Counted from the first letter of the stretch, positions 26,613-37,852 are shown. The stretch is DNA of 64,000 nt from Algihabitans albus (GCF_003572205.1 NZ_QXNY01000002.1:186001-250000), one strand, 5' to 3'. The notes: generated by a model not told the origin, from the letters alone. Numbers and translations: made by a program.

Positions 26613-27647
26613 CTACTTGAGCGGTGCGGCGTAGATCAGGCCGCCGTCGGTCCATCCGGCATTCTGGCCGCGCGCCAGGCCCAAGGGCGAACCCGCGCCG
26701 AGATTGCGGTCGAAGACTTCCCCGTAATTGCCGACCTGGCTGACGATATTGAAAACCCAGTCGTTGGACAGTCCGAGCGGCGCGCCGATATCGCTGTCGT
26801 TTGCGCCGAGCAGGGTCTTGATGCTGTCGGAGCCGGTCGCCCGCATCTCCTCGGCGTTTCCGGAGGTGATGCCGAGTTCCTCCGCCGTGATCATGGCGTT
26901 GACGACCCAGGTGACGGTATCCTTCCAGCGGGCATCGTCCTGACGGACCACGGGACCCATTGGATCCTTGTCGAACACCTCCTCGAGGATCTGGTAGTCG
27001 GCCGGGTTGGGCGCCAGTGTCGAGCGGGTGGAGGCAAGTCCCGAGGTGGACTGGATATGGGCGTCGCAGCGGCCGCCGAAGAAGGCGGAGGCCAGCTCCT
27101 TGGCATCCTGGAAGACGATGGGCGTATAGCTCATCCCGCGCTCGGAAAAGACGCTTTCCACCACCTGTTCGGCGGTGGTGCCGGGCAGCACGCAGATGGA
27201 GGCGCCGTCGAGTTCCTCCACGGTGGAGATGCCCAGGCTGGTGGGTACCATGAAGCCTTGACCGTCGTAGAAGGTGATCGCCGCGAAGTCGACGCCGAGC
27301 TCGGCATCGCGGCTGTAGGTCATGGTGGTGTTGCGGGTGAGCACGTCGATCTCGCCCGTCTGCAGGGCGGTGAAGCGGGTCTGCGACGTGGTTTTGACGA
27401 ACTCGGTGGCCTCGGCGTCGCCCAGCGCGGCGGCGGCGATGGCGCGACAGGTATCGACGTCGAGGCCGATCCAGCGGCCTTGGCTGTCGATTGAGGAGAA
27501 ACCGGCGCGACTGCCGTTGACGCCGCAGATGACCTTGCCCCGGTCGAGGATGGTTTGGGTGGTGTCGGCCAGAGCGGCGGGAGCGGCGAGGGCAAGCGCG
27601 GCGCCGGAGATCGCGGCGGCCGATAGGGTGGTGATGATCCGTTTCAT
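26613..27647 (-). CDS. aapJ: general L-amino-acid ABC transporter substrate-binding protein
   Basis: 344 residues with a signal peptide (MKRIITTLSAAAISGAALAL, cleavage after APAALA). The mature protein starts TTQTILDRGKVICGVNG and carries GRWIGLDVDTCRAIAAA and NTTMTYSRDAELGVDF, both diagnostic of AapJ-type periplasmic binding proteins (SBP family 3). It delivers a broad range of L-amino acids to AapQM. It follows the GntR gene by about 30 bases, with AAGGAGACTT as ribosome site. Confidence 0.93.
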   Translation of the reverse strand: MKRIITTLSAAAISGAALALAAPAALADTTQTILDRGKVICGVNGSRAGFSSIDSQGRWIGLDVDTCRAIAAAALGDAEATEFVKTTSQTRFTALQTGEIDVLTRNTTMTYSRDAELGVDFAAITFYDGQGFMVPTSLGISTVEELDGASICVLPGTTAEQVVESVFSERGMSYTPIVFQDAKELASAFFGGRCDAHIQSTSGLASTRSTLAPNPADYQILEEVFDKDPMGPVVRQDDARWKDTVTWVVNAMITAEELGITSGNAEEMRATGSDSIKTLLGANDSDIGAPLGLSNDWVFNIVSQVGNYGEVFDRNLGAGSPLGLARGQNAGWTDGGLIYAAPLK

Positions 27648-27679
27648 GTGAAGTCTCCTTGTTGCCGTGAGCCCGGCTG

Positions 27680-28369
27680 TTATTCCGGACTTTCGTTATT
27701 GGTGATGGCGATGGTGAGGGCCGGGAAGTCGGTGAGGATACGCATGCGGATGTCGTGGCCCGCGCTCAGGTGGCGTTGCATCACGGCCTGGGCCTTGGCC
27801 GGGTCGGCGGCGAGCACGGCGCCGGAAATGGCGAGGTGCTCGTCGATCGTGTCTTGAATGCGCGAGGTCTCCTGCTGCTCGGTGAGCGAGAGCGAAACCT
27901 CGATCATCAGGCGGACTTGTGAGTACTGTCGCTGTAGCAGGCGGTTGCGCGAGGACTTGACGATCTCATTGTGAAGCTCGTGGCCGAGCGCCTTGGACTG
28001 CTTGGTCTCGCTCGCCGTGAGTGCGCGGCTCTGCAGCGCGGTCAGCTCCTCGTGGATCGCGCGTAGGCGCGGCGAGGCGCCGCGCAGGGCAGCGAGGGAG
28101 GCGGCCAGCGCCTCGAGCGCGAAGCGGACTTCGAAGATTTCCCGCACGTCGTCGAGACCGAGACGGCGCACGAAGCTGCCGCGTTTCGGCTCGATGGCGA
28201 TCAGTCCGTCCCGGGCCAGGTCGTGGAGTGCCTCACGGATCGGGGTTCGGCCGAGGCCCGTGCGTTCGGACAGCGAGCGCTCGGAGATCGGCGTATCCGG
28301 GTCGAGACCGCCCTGGATCATCATCTCGACGATGCGGCGTTTGGCCTCCTCGCGGGTGAGTTCGGTCAC
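27680..28369 (-). CDS. GntR-family (FCD/FadR-type) transcriptional regulator
   Basis: 229 residues from GTG 28369, overlapping the aminotransferase stop by 4 bp (GTGA). The N-terminal winged helix reads ISERSLSERTGLGRTPIREALHDLARDGL. The helical FCD effector domain follows, with metal/ligand-type His and Arg residues (ALGHELHNEIV and DEHLAIS). Its position inside the operon makes it the likely local regulator of aminotransferase and transporter expression. The probable effector is an amino acid or derivative. Confidence 0.9.
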   Translation of the reverse strand: MTELTREEAKRRIVEMMIQGGLDPDTPISERSLSERTGLGRTPIREALHDLARDGLIAIEPKRGSFVRRLGLDDVREIFEVRFALEALAASLAALRGASPRLRAIHEELTALQSRALTASETKQSKALGHELHNEIVKSSRNRLLQRQYSQVRLMIEVSLSLTEQQETSRIQDTIDEHLAISGAVLAADPAKAQAVMQRHLSAGHDIRMRILTDFPALTIAITNNESPE

Positions 28370-29565
28370 GCGGCGCCCCTCCAGCTCCGCAGAACGTCGA
28401 GCACCAGCCGAGTGTCGGCGTCGCTGTTGTAGAAATGCGTGGCGAAGCGGAGCTGGCCACGGCGCACGGTGTGGACCACCTGGGCCTCCGTGAGCTGGGC
28501 GGAGAGGGCCTCGACCCAGGGAGTCTCGGAGAAGCCGTGACCGCCGGCGTCGAGCGGGCCGGCGGTGACGAGGTGGGACGCTTCGGTCGGGCCAGTGGCG
28601 GTGCTGACCTCGGCGAGACCGGCGGCGGCGAGTTCCTCGCGCAGCGTCGCGGCGACGGCGAGTGCATGAGTCTCGACGCGCTCGGCCCCGGCCAGATCGA
28701 GCAGGGCAAGGGCGGCGTCGGCGGCATAGGCGCCCGCGACGTTGTAGCTGCCGACCTCGAAGCGGCGGGCATCGGGCTGGAGCTGGTAGTCGTAGGACCC
28801 GGTCGCGGAGGCGTCGTCGTTGTCGAGCGCGATGGCGGGGCGCGACAGATAGGCGGGTTCCAGCCGGTCGATCCAGCGCTCGGCGAGGTAGAGGAAGCCG
28901 TAGCCGTAGAGGCCAAGGAGGCCCTTGCTGGTGGAGGTCGCGAAGGCGTCGACCCGCTCGGCGTCGAAGTCGTGCCGCAGGATACCTGCGCTCTGCACCC
29001 CGTCGACGAGAAACAGCACGTCGCGTGCCCGGGCCGCGCGGCCCAGCCGCTCGAGGTCGGCGCGGTAGCCCGGTGCGAAGCTGACCGAGGCGCAGGACAG
29101 CATGCGGGTCCGGCCGTCCAGGGCGCCGGTCATGGCCTCGTAGTCGAGACGGCCGTCGACGGAAGGGATGTTGCGCAGCTCCACCCCGCGCTTCCGCAGG
29201 CGAAGCCAGGGATAGACGTTGTTGGGGTGTTCGAGATCCAGGGAGATGACGGCGTTGTCGCCCTCCTGCCAGTCGAGCGCCCAGATCACCGCATTGATGC
29301 CGTCGGAGACGTTACGGCTGATGGCCACCTCGCCGGGCGTCGCGGAGACGAGAGCGGCGAAGCGCGCGCGCGAGGCGTTGACCAGCACCTCATGCTCGAC
29401 GCGGGAGCAGGTGCCGCTGGCCAGCCGGTCGAGAAAGGTCTCGACGGCGGCGCGGACCTGGTTGTGCAGGATCGCCTTGTCGCAGATCGAAAGGTAAGCG
29501 CCGCGCTCCAGCGCGGGAAAGCCGGCGCGGAGCCTTTCGAGCGAGCCGAAAGCGATGGGTGACAC
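28366..29565 (-). CDS. class V aminotransferase / cysteine-desulfurase-like PLP enzyme
   Basis: 399 residues from GTG 29565, chosen because GGAGG lies 8 bases upstream; an ATG at 29616 would overlap the proposed operator. The class V fold features are visible: VSDGINAVIWALDW, FLVDGVQSAG, and the PLP-lysine region ATSTSKGLLGLYG. It resembles isopenicillin-N-epimerase/NifS-like PLP enzymes. The exact reaction is unknown. As first gene of an operon with a general amino-acid transporter and GntR regulator, it probably acts on an imported amino acid or amine. Confidence 0.85.
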   Translation of the reverse strand: MSPIAFGSLERLRAGFPALERGAYLSICDKAILHNQVRAAVETFLDRLASGTCSRVEHEVLVNASRARFAALVSATPGEVAISRNVSDGINAVIWALDWQEGDNAVISLDLEHPNNVYPWLRLRKRGVELRNIPSVDGRLDYEAMTGALDGRTRMLSCASVSFAPGYRADLERLGRAARARDVLFLVDGVQSAGILRHDFDAERVDAFATSTSKGLLGLYGYGFLYLAERWIDRLEPAYLSRPAIALDNDDASATGSYDYQLQPDARRFEVGSYNVAGAYAADAALALLDLAGAERVETHALAVAATLREELAAAGLAEVSTATGPTEASHLVTAGPLDAGGHGFSETPWVEALSAQLTEAQVVHTVRRGQLRFATHFYNSDADTRLVLDVLRSWRGAA

Positions 29566-29599
29566 CTGCGGCACCTCCGATCTGCCGTTTGCATTGATT

Positions 29600-29620
29600 T
29601 GGCATGTAACTGCCATGGCA
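29600..29620. promoter_or_regulatory. candidate GntR operator
   Basis: TGGCA (29600-29604), six bases, then TGCCA (29611-29615) is a perfect inverted repeat, and TGCCATGGCA (29611-29620) is itself a 10-bp palindrome. The site lies about 35 bases upstream of the chosen aminotransferase start, where the GntR regulator of the operon could bind. Assignment is inference from position and symmetry. Confidence 0.5.
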
Positions 29621-29856
29621 GATGTGTGTCAACAAATCTATGCTGTCGAACTGCGGCGGTTGGAGAAGGCGGAGGACCTGGATGCCACGATCCGCAGACC
29701 CACCGCTCTGCGGGACGGCCTCAGGCCTGCCGCAACTTGTCCAGAGCCCCCAGCCACATGGACTGTCCCACCGTCCGGCGTATTCTTCGGGCTGCCGCGT
29801 CCGGCGCTCTTCCAAGGCCGGAGAAGACGGTTCCGCGATCATCGATGAAACCGGCA

Positions 29857-29894
29857 TCGTTGAAATCGACGTCGTTGAAATCGACGTCGTTGGA
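29857..29894. repeat. 15-bp tandem repeat in the katG 3' flank
   Basis: The unit GTCGTTGAAATCGAC occurs two and a half times in tandem here. The surrounding gap 29621-30089 contains no convincing gene apart from this repeat and the terminator at 29979. Confidence 0.6.
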
Positions 29895-29978
29895 CGAGCG
29901 GCCTTCTCTACGGATCTTCACGGAGCCAGGCTTCGTCCGGACGCTTGCACCGGTGGCGCGTCCGGCGTGCAAGGCAAA

Positions 29979-30001
29979 GGGCGGACCGAAGCGGTCCGCC
30001 C
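29979..30001 (-). terminator. rho-independent terminator of katG
   Basis: GGGCGGACC (29979-29987) and GGTCCGCCC (29993-30001) form a perfect 9-bp stem with a 5-nt loop. On the minus strand the stem is followed by TTTGCCTT. It lies about 90 bases past the katG stop. Confidence 0.7.
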
Positions 30002-30089
30002 AAAGCTTCTGCGAGAAAAACCAGTCTTGGCCCTTGGAAAAGGCCCTGAAATCTCCTTCGAGAGCCTTTTCCCAGAGATTTCGTCGCGA

Positions 30090-32289
<2,200 letters not shown>

Positions 32290-32299
32290 CATATAGGGA

Positions 32300-32316
32300 T
32301 TTAGAATCGTTCTAAC
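32300..32316. promoter_or_regulatory. Fur-superfamily (Irr/PerR-like) box 2 upstream of katG
   Basis: TTTAGAATCGTTCTAAC matches box 1 in 7-3-7 arrangement with one end mismatch. Its centre is 27 bases from that of box 1, suggesting two bound dimers over the katG promoter. Confidence 0.7.
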
Positions 32317-32544
32317 AAGGAAATCTTGCGGATGGCGACCGGATAAATCGGAGGCCGTTGCGCCGGGCGCCGGAACCCAGCTCCAGCATACTCTCGCGCG
32401 GCTCTGCCAGAGGGGCATGAAGGATCGCCGGCCCGGGCGGACTGGCGAAGTCGGCCTCGGCCCCGGCACCAAGCGGTTTGCGAGCGAACGGTAAGCTTCT
32501 TCTCCGCGCGATGACATCCCTTGGAAGGGGGAGTCCTGCGTTGC

Positions 32545-33945
32545 TCAAGCCGCTGTCGAAGGAGTTTCGCGAATCATCCGCGCAATCGCACCACGGCCGC
32601 TGTGGATGGCGCCTTCGACGTAACCCCAGAAGAGATCGTCAAGCTCCGCTCCGGCGAAGCGAACCCGTCCACCCCAGGCCGCGAGCCGGGCAACCGCGTC
32701 GGGATCTCCCCCGATCCTGACGGTCGCGTTGTATCCGCCGCCCGACCAAGGGTGATCGACCCAGACGGCTTCCGCCAATTCACGCGGGTCGGGCATCTCC
32801 TCGCCGAAGGCCCGGCGCAGGTGGTGCAGAAGATTTACCTGCCGCTCTTCCTTCCGCAACGCTGCCCAGTCGCGGGCGAGGGGCCCGCCCTGAAACGCGA
32901 CGAGCCGGGGTGGGAGGCCCTCGTCGAGGCTGGCGTCGGTGATCACGAGGCCCGCCGGATCGGCGAAGGTCACATAGCCGCTGAGCCCCTTGAGGCGCCA
33001 GAAGGCCGTATCGAAGAGAAGAGCCGTCTTGATCATGTCTCCGGCGGTGAAGGACGACAGGAGTCCGTCCAACCGGTCGTTGCCGTCGATGTCGAAGGCG
33101 ATTTTTCGCGCCACCGGGGGCGGCACGGCGACGACAACCTGGTCGGCGTCCCAGGTGCCTGCGTCGCTGGTCACCTCCACCCGGTCATGGGCGGCTCGGA
33201 TGCGCCGCACCGGCGTGTTGAGCCGGGGCCTGTGACGCAGGTCGGCGGCAAGTCCGTCGACGATCTTGGTCATCCCGCCGGAGATCTGGAACTCCAGATC
33301 CTCGCGCTGCGATCCGTAGCGCGACAGGATGTCTCTCACCGCCTGCGCGTTGATGTCTTCCGGCGCGCCTCCGAAAACCTCTGAGAAGAGCGAGTAGGCA
33401 AAGGCATGATCCTCCTTGCAGAGGAGCAGGGCCCCCAGCGCCGAGGCGAGGCTGTCGCGCGGCGCCGTTCGTTTCTCCACCAATAGCCGCAGCGCCCGTC
33501 CGGCTTCGCCGAAGCTGTCCCACGGCGTCGTCATCCATTGCAGTTTCAGGCGCAGTGCGCGCAGCACTTCCCCGACGCTGTCCCAGCGCACCACCTGATC
33601 TTGCAGAAGGTCGTAGATCTCCTCTGCGGATATCAGGTCTTCGCCGCGCAAGCCCTCTTCGCCGACGATGCAAAGATCGATCCCGGTCTGCGGAACCGGT
33701 GCCAGATGCAGGCCTGCCCTTTGGGCGAGTGCGAGCAGTCCCCGCATATCGCCATTTACCATCTGCGCACCTTCGTCGAACAGGCCGCCGCTCTCCAGCG
33801 GGACCGTCCGGACGCGGCCGCCGAGGCGGTCCTGCGCTTCCAGGAGCTGACAGCTTAGGCCTGCTTCCTCGGCCGCCTTGGCGGCTGCAAGTCCCGCCGC
33901 CCCGCCTCCGACGACGATGACGTTGACAGGTCCTCCGGATTTCAT
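32545..33945 (-). CDS. FAD-dependent amine oxidase (flavin monoamine oxidase family)
   Basis: 466 residues from ATG 33945, with AAGGAGAGG upstream. The dinucleotide-binding motif VIVVGGGAAGLAAAKAAEEAG is followed by LLEAQDRLGGRVRT, the second FAD contact of amine oxidases. The C-terminus has FAGAELDDLFWGYVEGAIHSG, the final FAD-binding segment. Residues 121-175 contain three 21-residue-spaced units starting WDSVGEVLRALRL, WDSFGEAGRALRL and RDSLASALGALLL, an unusual insertion. It probably oxidises an amine to an aldehyde. It is divergent from a TetR gene whose operators lie between them. Confidence 0.88.
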   Translation of the reverse strand: MKSGGPVNVIVVGGGAAGLAAAKAAEEAGLSCQLLEAQDRLGGRVRTVPLESGGLFDEGAQMVNGDMRGLLALAQRAGLHLAPVPQTGIDLCIVGEEGLRGEDLISAEEIYDLLQDQVVRWDSVGEVLRALRLKLQWMTTPWDSFGEAGRALRLLVEKRTAPRDSLASALGALLLCKEDHAFAYSLFSEVFGGAPEDINAQAVRDILSRYGSQREDLEFQISGGMTKIVDGLAADLRHRPRLNTPVRRIRAAHDRVEVTSDAGTWDADQVVVAVPPPVARKIAFDIDGNDRLDGLLSSFTAGDMIKTALLFDTAFWRLKGLSGYVTFADPAGLVITDASLDEGLPPRLVAFQGGPLARDWAALRKEERQVNLLHHLRRAFGEEMPDPRELAEAVWVDHPWSGGGYNATVRIGGDPDAVARLAAWGGRVRFAGAELDDLFWGYVEGAIHSGRGAIARMIRETPSTAA

Positions 33946-33959
33946 GTCCTCTCCTTGAA

Positions 33960-33991
33960 TTGAGCAAGCGTTCAATTGAGCATATGCTCAA
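33960..33991. promoter_or_regulatory. two abutting TetR operators
   Basis: TTGAGCAAGCGTTCAA (33960-33975, imperfect palindrome) abuts TTGAGCATATGCTCAA (33976-33991, perfect palindrome). Both have the same TTGA...TCAA frame and lie between the divergent amine oxidase and TetR genes, so the TetR protein probably represses both. Confidence 0.75.
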
Positions 33992-34022
33992 GTTAGGAAT
34001 GGAGATCAAGGAGGGCGATCGG

Positions 34023-34610
34023 ATGGCACGCATGTCGGGCGCGGACCGCCGCCGACAGATCCTTGAAGCCGCGACCGAAGCCATGCTTCACAGGGGCGTG
34101 GCTCTGGCGGCGACGCGGGATGTCACGCAGGCCATCGGGGTCGGGTCGGGACTCTTGCATCACTACTTCCCGTCTTGGGCCGACCTGCGGGCCGAGGCGG
34201 TGCGGTTGACCGTCCGCCGGGAGATCGAGGATCTGAACGTGCTCCTGTCCGCCTTGCCGGCGCGCGAGGCGCTCGACCGTGTCGCCGACTGGATGATCGA
34301 AGATGAGGACATGCGGCATTGGCGGCTCTGGCTGAACGCCCTGGACGAGGCGCATCGCGATCCTTTGCTGGCTGAGGTGATGAACGCAGCCATGCTCGAT
34401 TGGCACCGGCTGATCGCCGGTCTCTTCCGTAGGGTAGACAAGGAGGAGAGGCCGAAGCCTGTCGATGCCGAAGCCGCCGCCTGGCGTCTGGCCGCGGTGA
34501 TGGACGGGCTTGCCAGCGCCATGCTGGTAATGGGCTCGGTGGTCACTCCGGAAAGGGCGCGAGACTCGATTCGAGCTCAAGTTCACCTCGAGCTTGGTGG
34601 GAGGGCGTAA
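34023..34610 (+). CDS. TetR-family repressor (BetI-like C-terminus)
   Basis: 195 residues from ATG 34023, with AAGGAGG at good spacing; upstream in-frame starts would run through the operators. Helix-turn-helix: RDVTQAIGVGSGLLHHYFPSW near residues 36-56. The ligand domain resembles the BetI_C type (WLNALDEAHRDPLL, LAAVMDGLASAML). It likely controls itself and the divergent amine oxidase in response to an amine. Confidence 0.88.
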   Translation: MARMSGADRRRQILEAATEAMLHRGVALAATRDVTQAIGVGSGLLHHYFPSWADLRAEAVRLTVRREIEDLNVLLSALPAREALDRVADWMIEDEDMRHWRLWLNALDEAHRDPLLAEVMNAAMLDWHRLIAGLFRRVDKEERPKPVDAEAAAWRLAAVMDGLASAMLVMGSVVTPERARDSIRAQVHLELGGRA

Positions 34611-34727
34611 ATCAAGCTGAGCCTACTTTGCGGCTCGGCTCTGCGCGTCCGAGGGACCCCAACGCGCTTGCTCCTTACTCTGCCCCCGCAGGCAAGGGTC
34701 TCGAACTCTACAAACGGGTGTCGATCG

Positions 34728-35477
34728 ATGACGGATAGGGCGGACATGATCGTGCAGGGCCGGGGCTCCATCCTGGTTCTTCTGCACGGAGCCGGCGTGG
34801 ACAATCGGCTATGGGCGCCGCAGCTCGCGGACCTCTCCCTCACCTATCAGGTTATTGTCCCAAATCTGCCGGGGCATGGAAACGTGCCTGTCGTTGAGGA
34901 TGTTCCGGCCATGGCAGGATATGTTCGGGCAAGGCTGAGCGAACTGGGAGTCGAACGCTACGCCCTTGTCGGCCTGTCGCTCGGTGGCATGGTGGCGCTT
35001 GATCTGGCCGGCCACTGGCCGAACGAGGTGACGCATCTGGTGATGATCGAGTCCGTCCCTAAGGTCGCGGACAGTCGCCTTGCGAACTGCGTGGCGGGGC
35101 GGATGCTGTCGCTGCTCGGGCTTGTGAGCCCGCGCATGCTCGCGTCACTTCCGGCGCGCTGGATGGGTGCCGAAACCGAGTCTGCGGAGCGCTATCTGAG
35201 AAGCGCCCTTCGCCGCATGACGCGGAAGAATATCGTCGCCGTGCTGAAGGCGGCGCTGGCCTACGATGGGCGACCCTACCTGAAGCAGCTGTCGATGCCG
35301 ACTTTGATCATGGTCGCCGAGAAGAACCCCGCGACTCACGAACGCGCGCGTCAGATGGCAGACCGGATAGACGGTTGTCGCTTCGTCACGATCCCTGGCG
35401 CGGGCCACATCGCGAATCGCGACGCTCCTGCCTTTGTCAGCAGGGCCGTCGAGTCTTTCTTAGGAGCAGGCGGCTGA
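34728..35477 (+). CDS. alpha/beta-fold hydrolase
   Basis: 249 residues from ATG 34728. LVLLHGAGVDNRLW is the oxyanion-hole region and VGLSLGGMVAL the nucleophile elbow with catalytic Ser. A late Asp lies around LIMVAEKNPATH, and GAGHIAN carries the catalytic His. The substrate is unknown; esterases and lactonases share this layout. It follows the TetR gene on the same strand by about 120 bases and could belong to the same regulon. Confidence 0.88.
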   Translation: MTDRADMIVQGRGSILVLLHGAGVDNRLWAPQLADLSLTYQVIVPNLPGHGNVPVVEDVPAMAGYVRARLSELGVERYALVGLSLGGMVALDLAGHWPNEVTHLVMIESVPKVADSRLANCVAGRMLSLLGLVSPRMLASLPARWMGAETESAERYLRSALRRMTRKNIVAVLKAALAYDGRPYLKQLSMPTLIMVAEKNPATHERARQMADRIDGCRFVTIPGAGHIANRDAPAFVSRAVESFLGAGG

Positions 35478-35845
35478 AAGGGCTCTTAGGTCGAGAGCAT
35501 TAGACGATCGCTCTATCGATATCGGAAGCTCTCGCAGTTTGGCGCGATGTGTGGACAAGGGCGAAGCAGATACCTGTCACAACACGACGACCTCGGGGTA
35601 TGTGACCAGCCGTTGGCCGTTCGTGATACTCACGTCGGATCCTCTCGTCTCCGATCGACGCGCCGCAAATCGCTGGCGATCCCGATGCTGAAGAGAACTC
35701 ATCTACCCATTGAATTCTTCGAGTTTTTCGGACCCACTGCAATCGCCTAAGTCTCATCTTGTAACGGCCTGAACCCGGCCCAACGACATCGGAGACTTGG
35801 CATGACGACGTCACGGAAAATGCTCACTGCAGCTCGTGCGAAGGG
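35478..35845. other. intergenic, no gene seen
   Basis: 368 bases between the convergent hydrolase and LysR genes. Short open frames lack ribosome sites and family-like sequence. No strong hairpin was noticed. Confidence 0.45.
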
Positions 35846-36802
35846 TTACTGGCACGCAGCGGTGGCCGTGTCCTGCAGGCTGGTTCGGTCGGCGGCCTCG
35901 GCCACCTCGTCCCTTGCCCAGAGCAGGAAGCTCTCGATGGCGCCGCGACGCGGTGCATCGGCCAGGTAGGCTACGTAGAAGACCAGTCCATCGATTGAAA
36001 AGTCGAGCGGTCGAACGAGCGAACCCTGGGCCAATTCGCGTTGCACCAGAACGTCACTGACCAGAGCAACGCCCTGACCGGCCAGGGCGGCTTCGATGGC
36101 GTGCGGCTCCTCGCTGAAGCGCAGGCCTGTCGTGACGTCGATCTCCGCCGCCGCCGGATCGAATCTACGGGCTTCCGTCACGAAGCGCTCCCACGTCGGG
36201 GGATCGAGATCCGGCCTTTTCCAACGGAAGTGGATGAGTGGGTAGGTCGCGAGGTCGACCGGGCCCGCCACCGGCGGTCCAGCGTCCAGAAGGGCCGGGC
36301 TCATGACGGGAACAAAGCGGTCGCGCGCCATCTCATGGCACTCGAGATCCGCGATGGCCGTGCGCCTGTAGCGGATCGCGAAGTCCGCTGTCCCGGACCT
36401 GAGGTTGGCAGGTGTTTCCGAGGCGTCGATCTCCAAGGTCAGGTCCAAGTCGCTTTTCAGCCGCGCCAGGCGCGGCACCAGCCAGCGGCTTGCGAAGGCT
36501 GTCGTCGTAGAGACGACTAGCGGACTGTGATCTGCGTCGGCGCGCAGCCCTGCCAACGTGGCCGCGAAGCGGTCCAGGCCGTCGCGTAGGACCGGAAACA
36601 AACGCTCACCGGCATCCGTCAGTGTGATCGGGCGAGGCCGACGGCGGAACAAGGCCTGCCCGGTGATCTCTTCCAGGAGCCGGATCTGATGGCTGATGGC
36701 CGTCGGTGTAACGGCCAGTTCTTCCGCCGCCCTGGCGAAGCTCATGTGGCGGGAGGCAGCTTCGAAGGCGCGCAGTGCGTTCAGGGGCGGAAGCTTGCGC
36801 AT
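35846..36802 (-). CDS. LysR-family regulator, GcvA type
   Basis: 318 residues. MRKLPPLNALRAFEAASRHMSFARAAEEL, with VTPTAISHQIRLLEE as recognition helix, is the GcvA-type N-terminus. The effector domain contains FASRWLVPRLARLKSD and TADFAIRYR, typical of the group. It is divergent from the azoreductase gene, the usual arrangement for a LysR controlling its neighbour. Confidence 0.92.
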   Translation of the reverse strand: MRKLPPLNALRAFEAASRHMSFARAAEELAVTPTAISHQIRLLEEITGQALFRRRPRPITLTDAGERLFPVLRDGLDRFAATLAGLRADADHSPLVVSTTTAFASRWLVPRLARLKSDLDLTLEIDASETPANLRSGTADFAIRYRRTAIADLECHEMARDRFVPVMSPALLDAGPPVAGPVDLATYPLIHFRWKRPDLDPPTWERFVTEARRFDPAAAEIDVTTGLRFSEEPHAIEAALAGQGVALVSDVLVQRELAQGSLVRPLDFSIDGLVFYVAYLADAPRRGAIESFLLWARDEVAEAADRTSLQDTATAACQ

Positions 36803-36814
36803 GGTTCTTAGCTA

Positions 36815-36831
36815 GATGAACTGAACTCATC
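36815..36831. promoter_or_regulatory. candidate LysR operator
   Basis: GATGA, seven bases, TCATC is an inverted repeat 13 bases upstream of the lysR start and within the region shared with the divergent azoreductase. It fits a T-N11-A style site. The remaining 340 bases of this gap show no gene. Confidence 0.35.
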
Positions 36832-37171
36832 GTACAAGCGCGTTCATCGCTTTTGTCGTTGGGATGGATGCCGGTCCTCATGGCCAGGCTTGGGACGACC
36901 TGCCCGAGTTGGTGCGGCAGGCGGATCGGCATCGCGACAACGAAAGCGCCTCGAATGGTCGAACCGCTTGGAGTGCAAGGACGATTGCCGGAAAGCTGGG
37001 CTGTTGGGGGGACGCTGCCGGGTGGCCGGATCGAACCTTTCGTTTGCGATCGCTTTCAGGCGCTAGATGAATTCAGATCATCTTCCTGGTGAGGAAGTTA
37101 CCTTTGTTCCTGGACCTCGACCTCGGTATCTCAAAGGCATCGAATTACTTTTGAAGTTGGAGGCCAAAGCG

Positions 37172-37852
37172 ATGACGACGTCCCGAACCCTTCTTCACAT
37201 CGACGCCAGCGCGCAACTCCACGAGCGCTCTCATACACGGCGGCTGACCCGGTCGTTCGTTGAGCAGTGGACGCGCTTTCGCTCACAGGACAAGGTCATC
37301 CGCCGGGACGTGGGCCGCTCGCCGATCCCGGCGATCGATCACGATTGGATCGCCGGTGCCTTCACGCAGCCGAACGAACGGACGCCGGAGATGATCGAGG
37401 GACTCGCGCTCTCCGATGCACTGGTGGACGAGGTCATTGCGTCGAACGTCATCGTGATGGGCGTGCCGATGTACAACTACGGTTTACCGACGGCCTTGAA
37501 GGGCTGGATCGATCAGGTCGCGCGCATCGGCCGGACCTTTTCGTTCGACTTGGACCGAGGTGACCTCCCGATCGAACCCATCCTGTCGGGCAAGAGTCTT
37601 GTCGTGCTCTCGGCACGTGGGGAGTTCGGTTTCGAGGCTGGCGGTCCACGGGCGCATCTAAACGCGCTCGACCCGGCGCTTGCCGCCTGCGCGCACTACT
37701 TCGGTGTCGCGCGCGACGATATCCATACCGTCTCCATTGAGTATCAGGAGTTCAAGGACGAGCGCTATCGCCGCTCCGTGACAGCGGCGGAAACGGCAAC
37801 ACTTACGCTCGCCGAACGGCTTGCCGCTGCGATCCGGGACGAGGCGGCGTGA
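37172..37852 (+). CDS. azoR: FMN-dependent NADH-azoreductase / quinone reductase
   Basis: 226 residues from ATG 37172, with GGAGG upstream. Flavodoxin-like fold: LLHIDASAQLHERSHTRRL binds FMN phosphate near the N-terminus, and GVPMYNYGLPTALKGWIDQ is the signature AzoR segment. The family reduces azo dyes and quinones with NAD(P)H and protects against thiol stress. The last codons run close to the next gene on the same strand. Probably controlled by the divergent GcvA-type regulator. Confidence 0.92.
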   Translation: MTTSRTLLHIDASAQLHERSHTRRLTRSFVEQWTRFRSQDKVIRRDVGRSPIPAIDHDWIAGAFTQPNERTPEMIEGLALSDALVDEVIASNVIVMGVPMYNYGLPTALKGWIDQVARIGRTFSFDLDRGDLPIEPILSGKSLVVLSARGEFGFEAGGPRAHLNALDPALAACAHYFGVARDDIHTVSIEYQEFKDERYRRSVTAAETATLTLAERLAAAIRDEAA

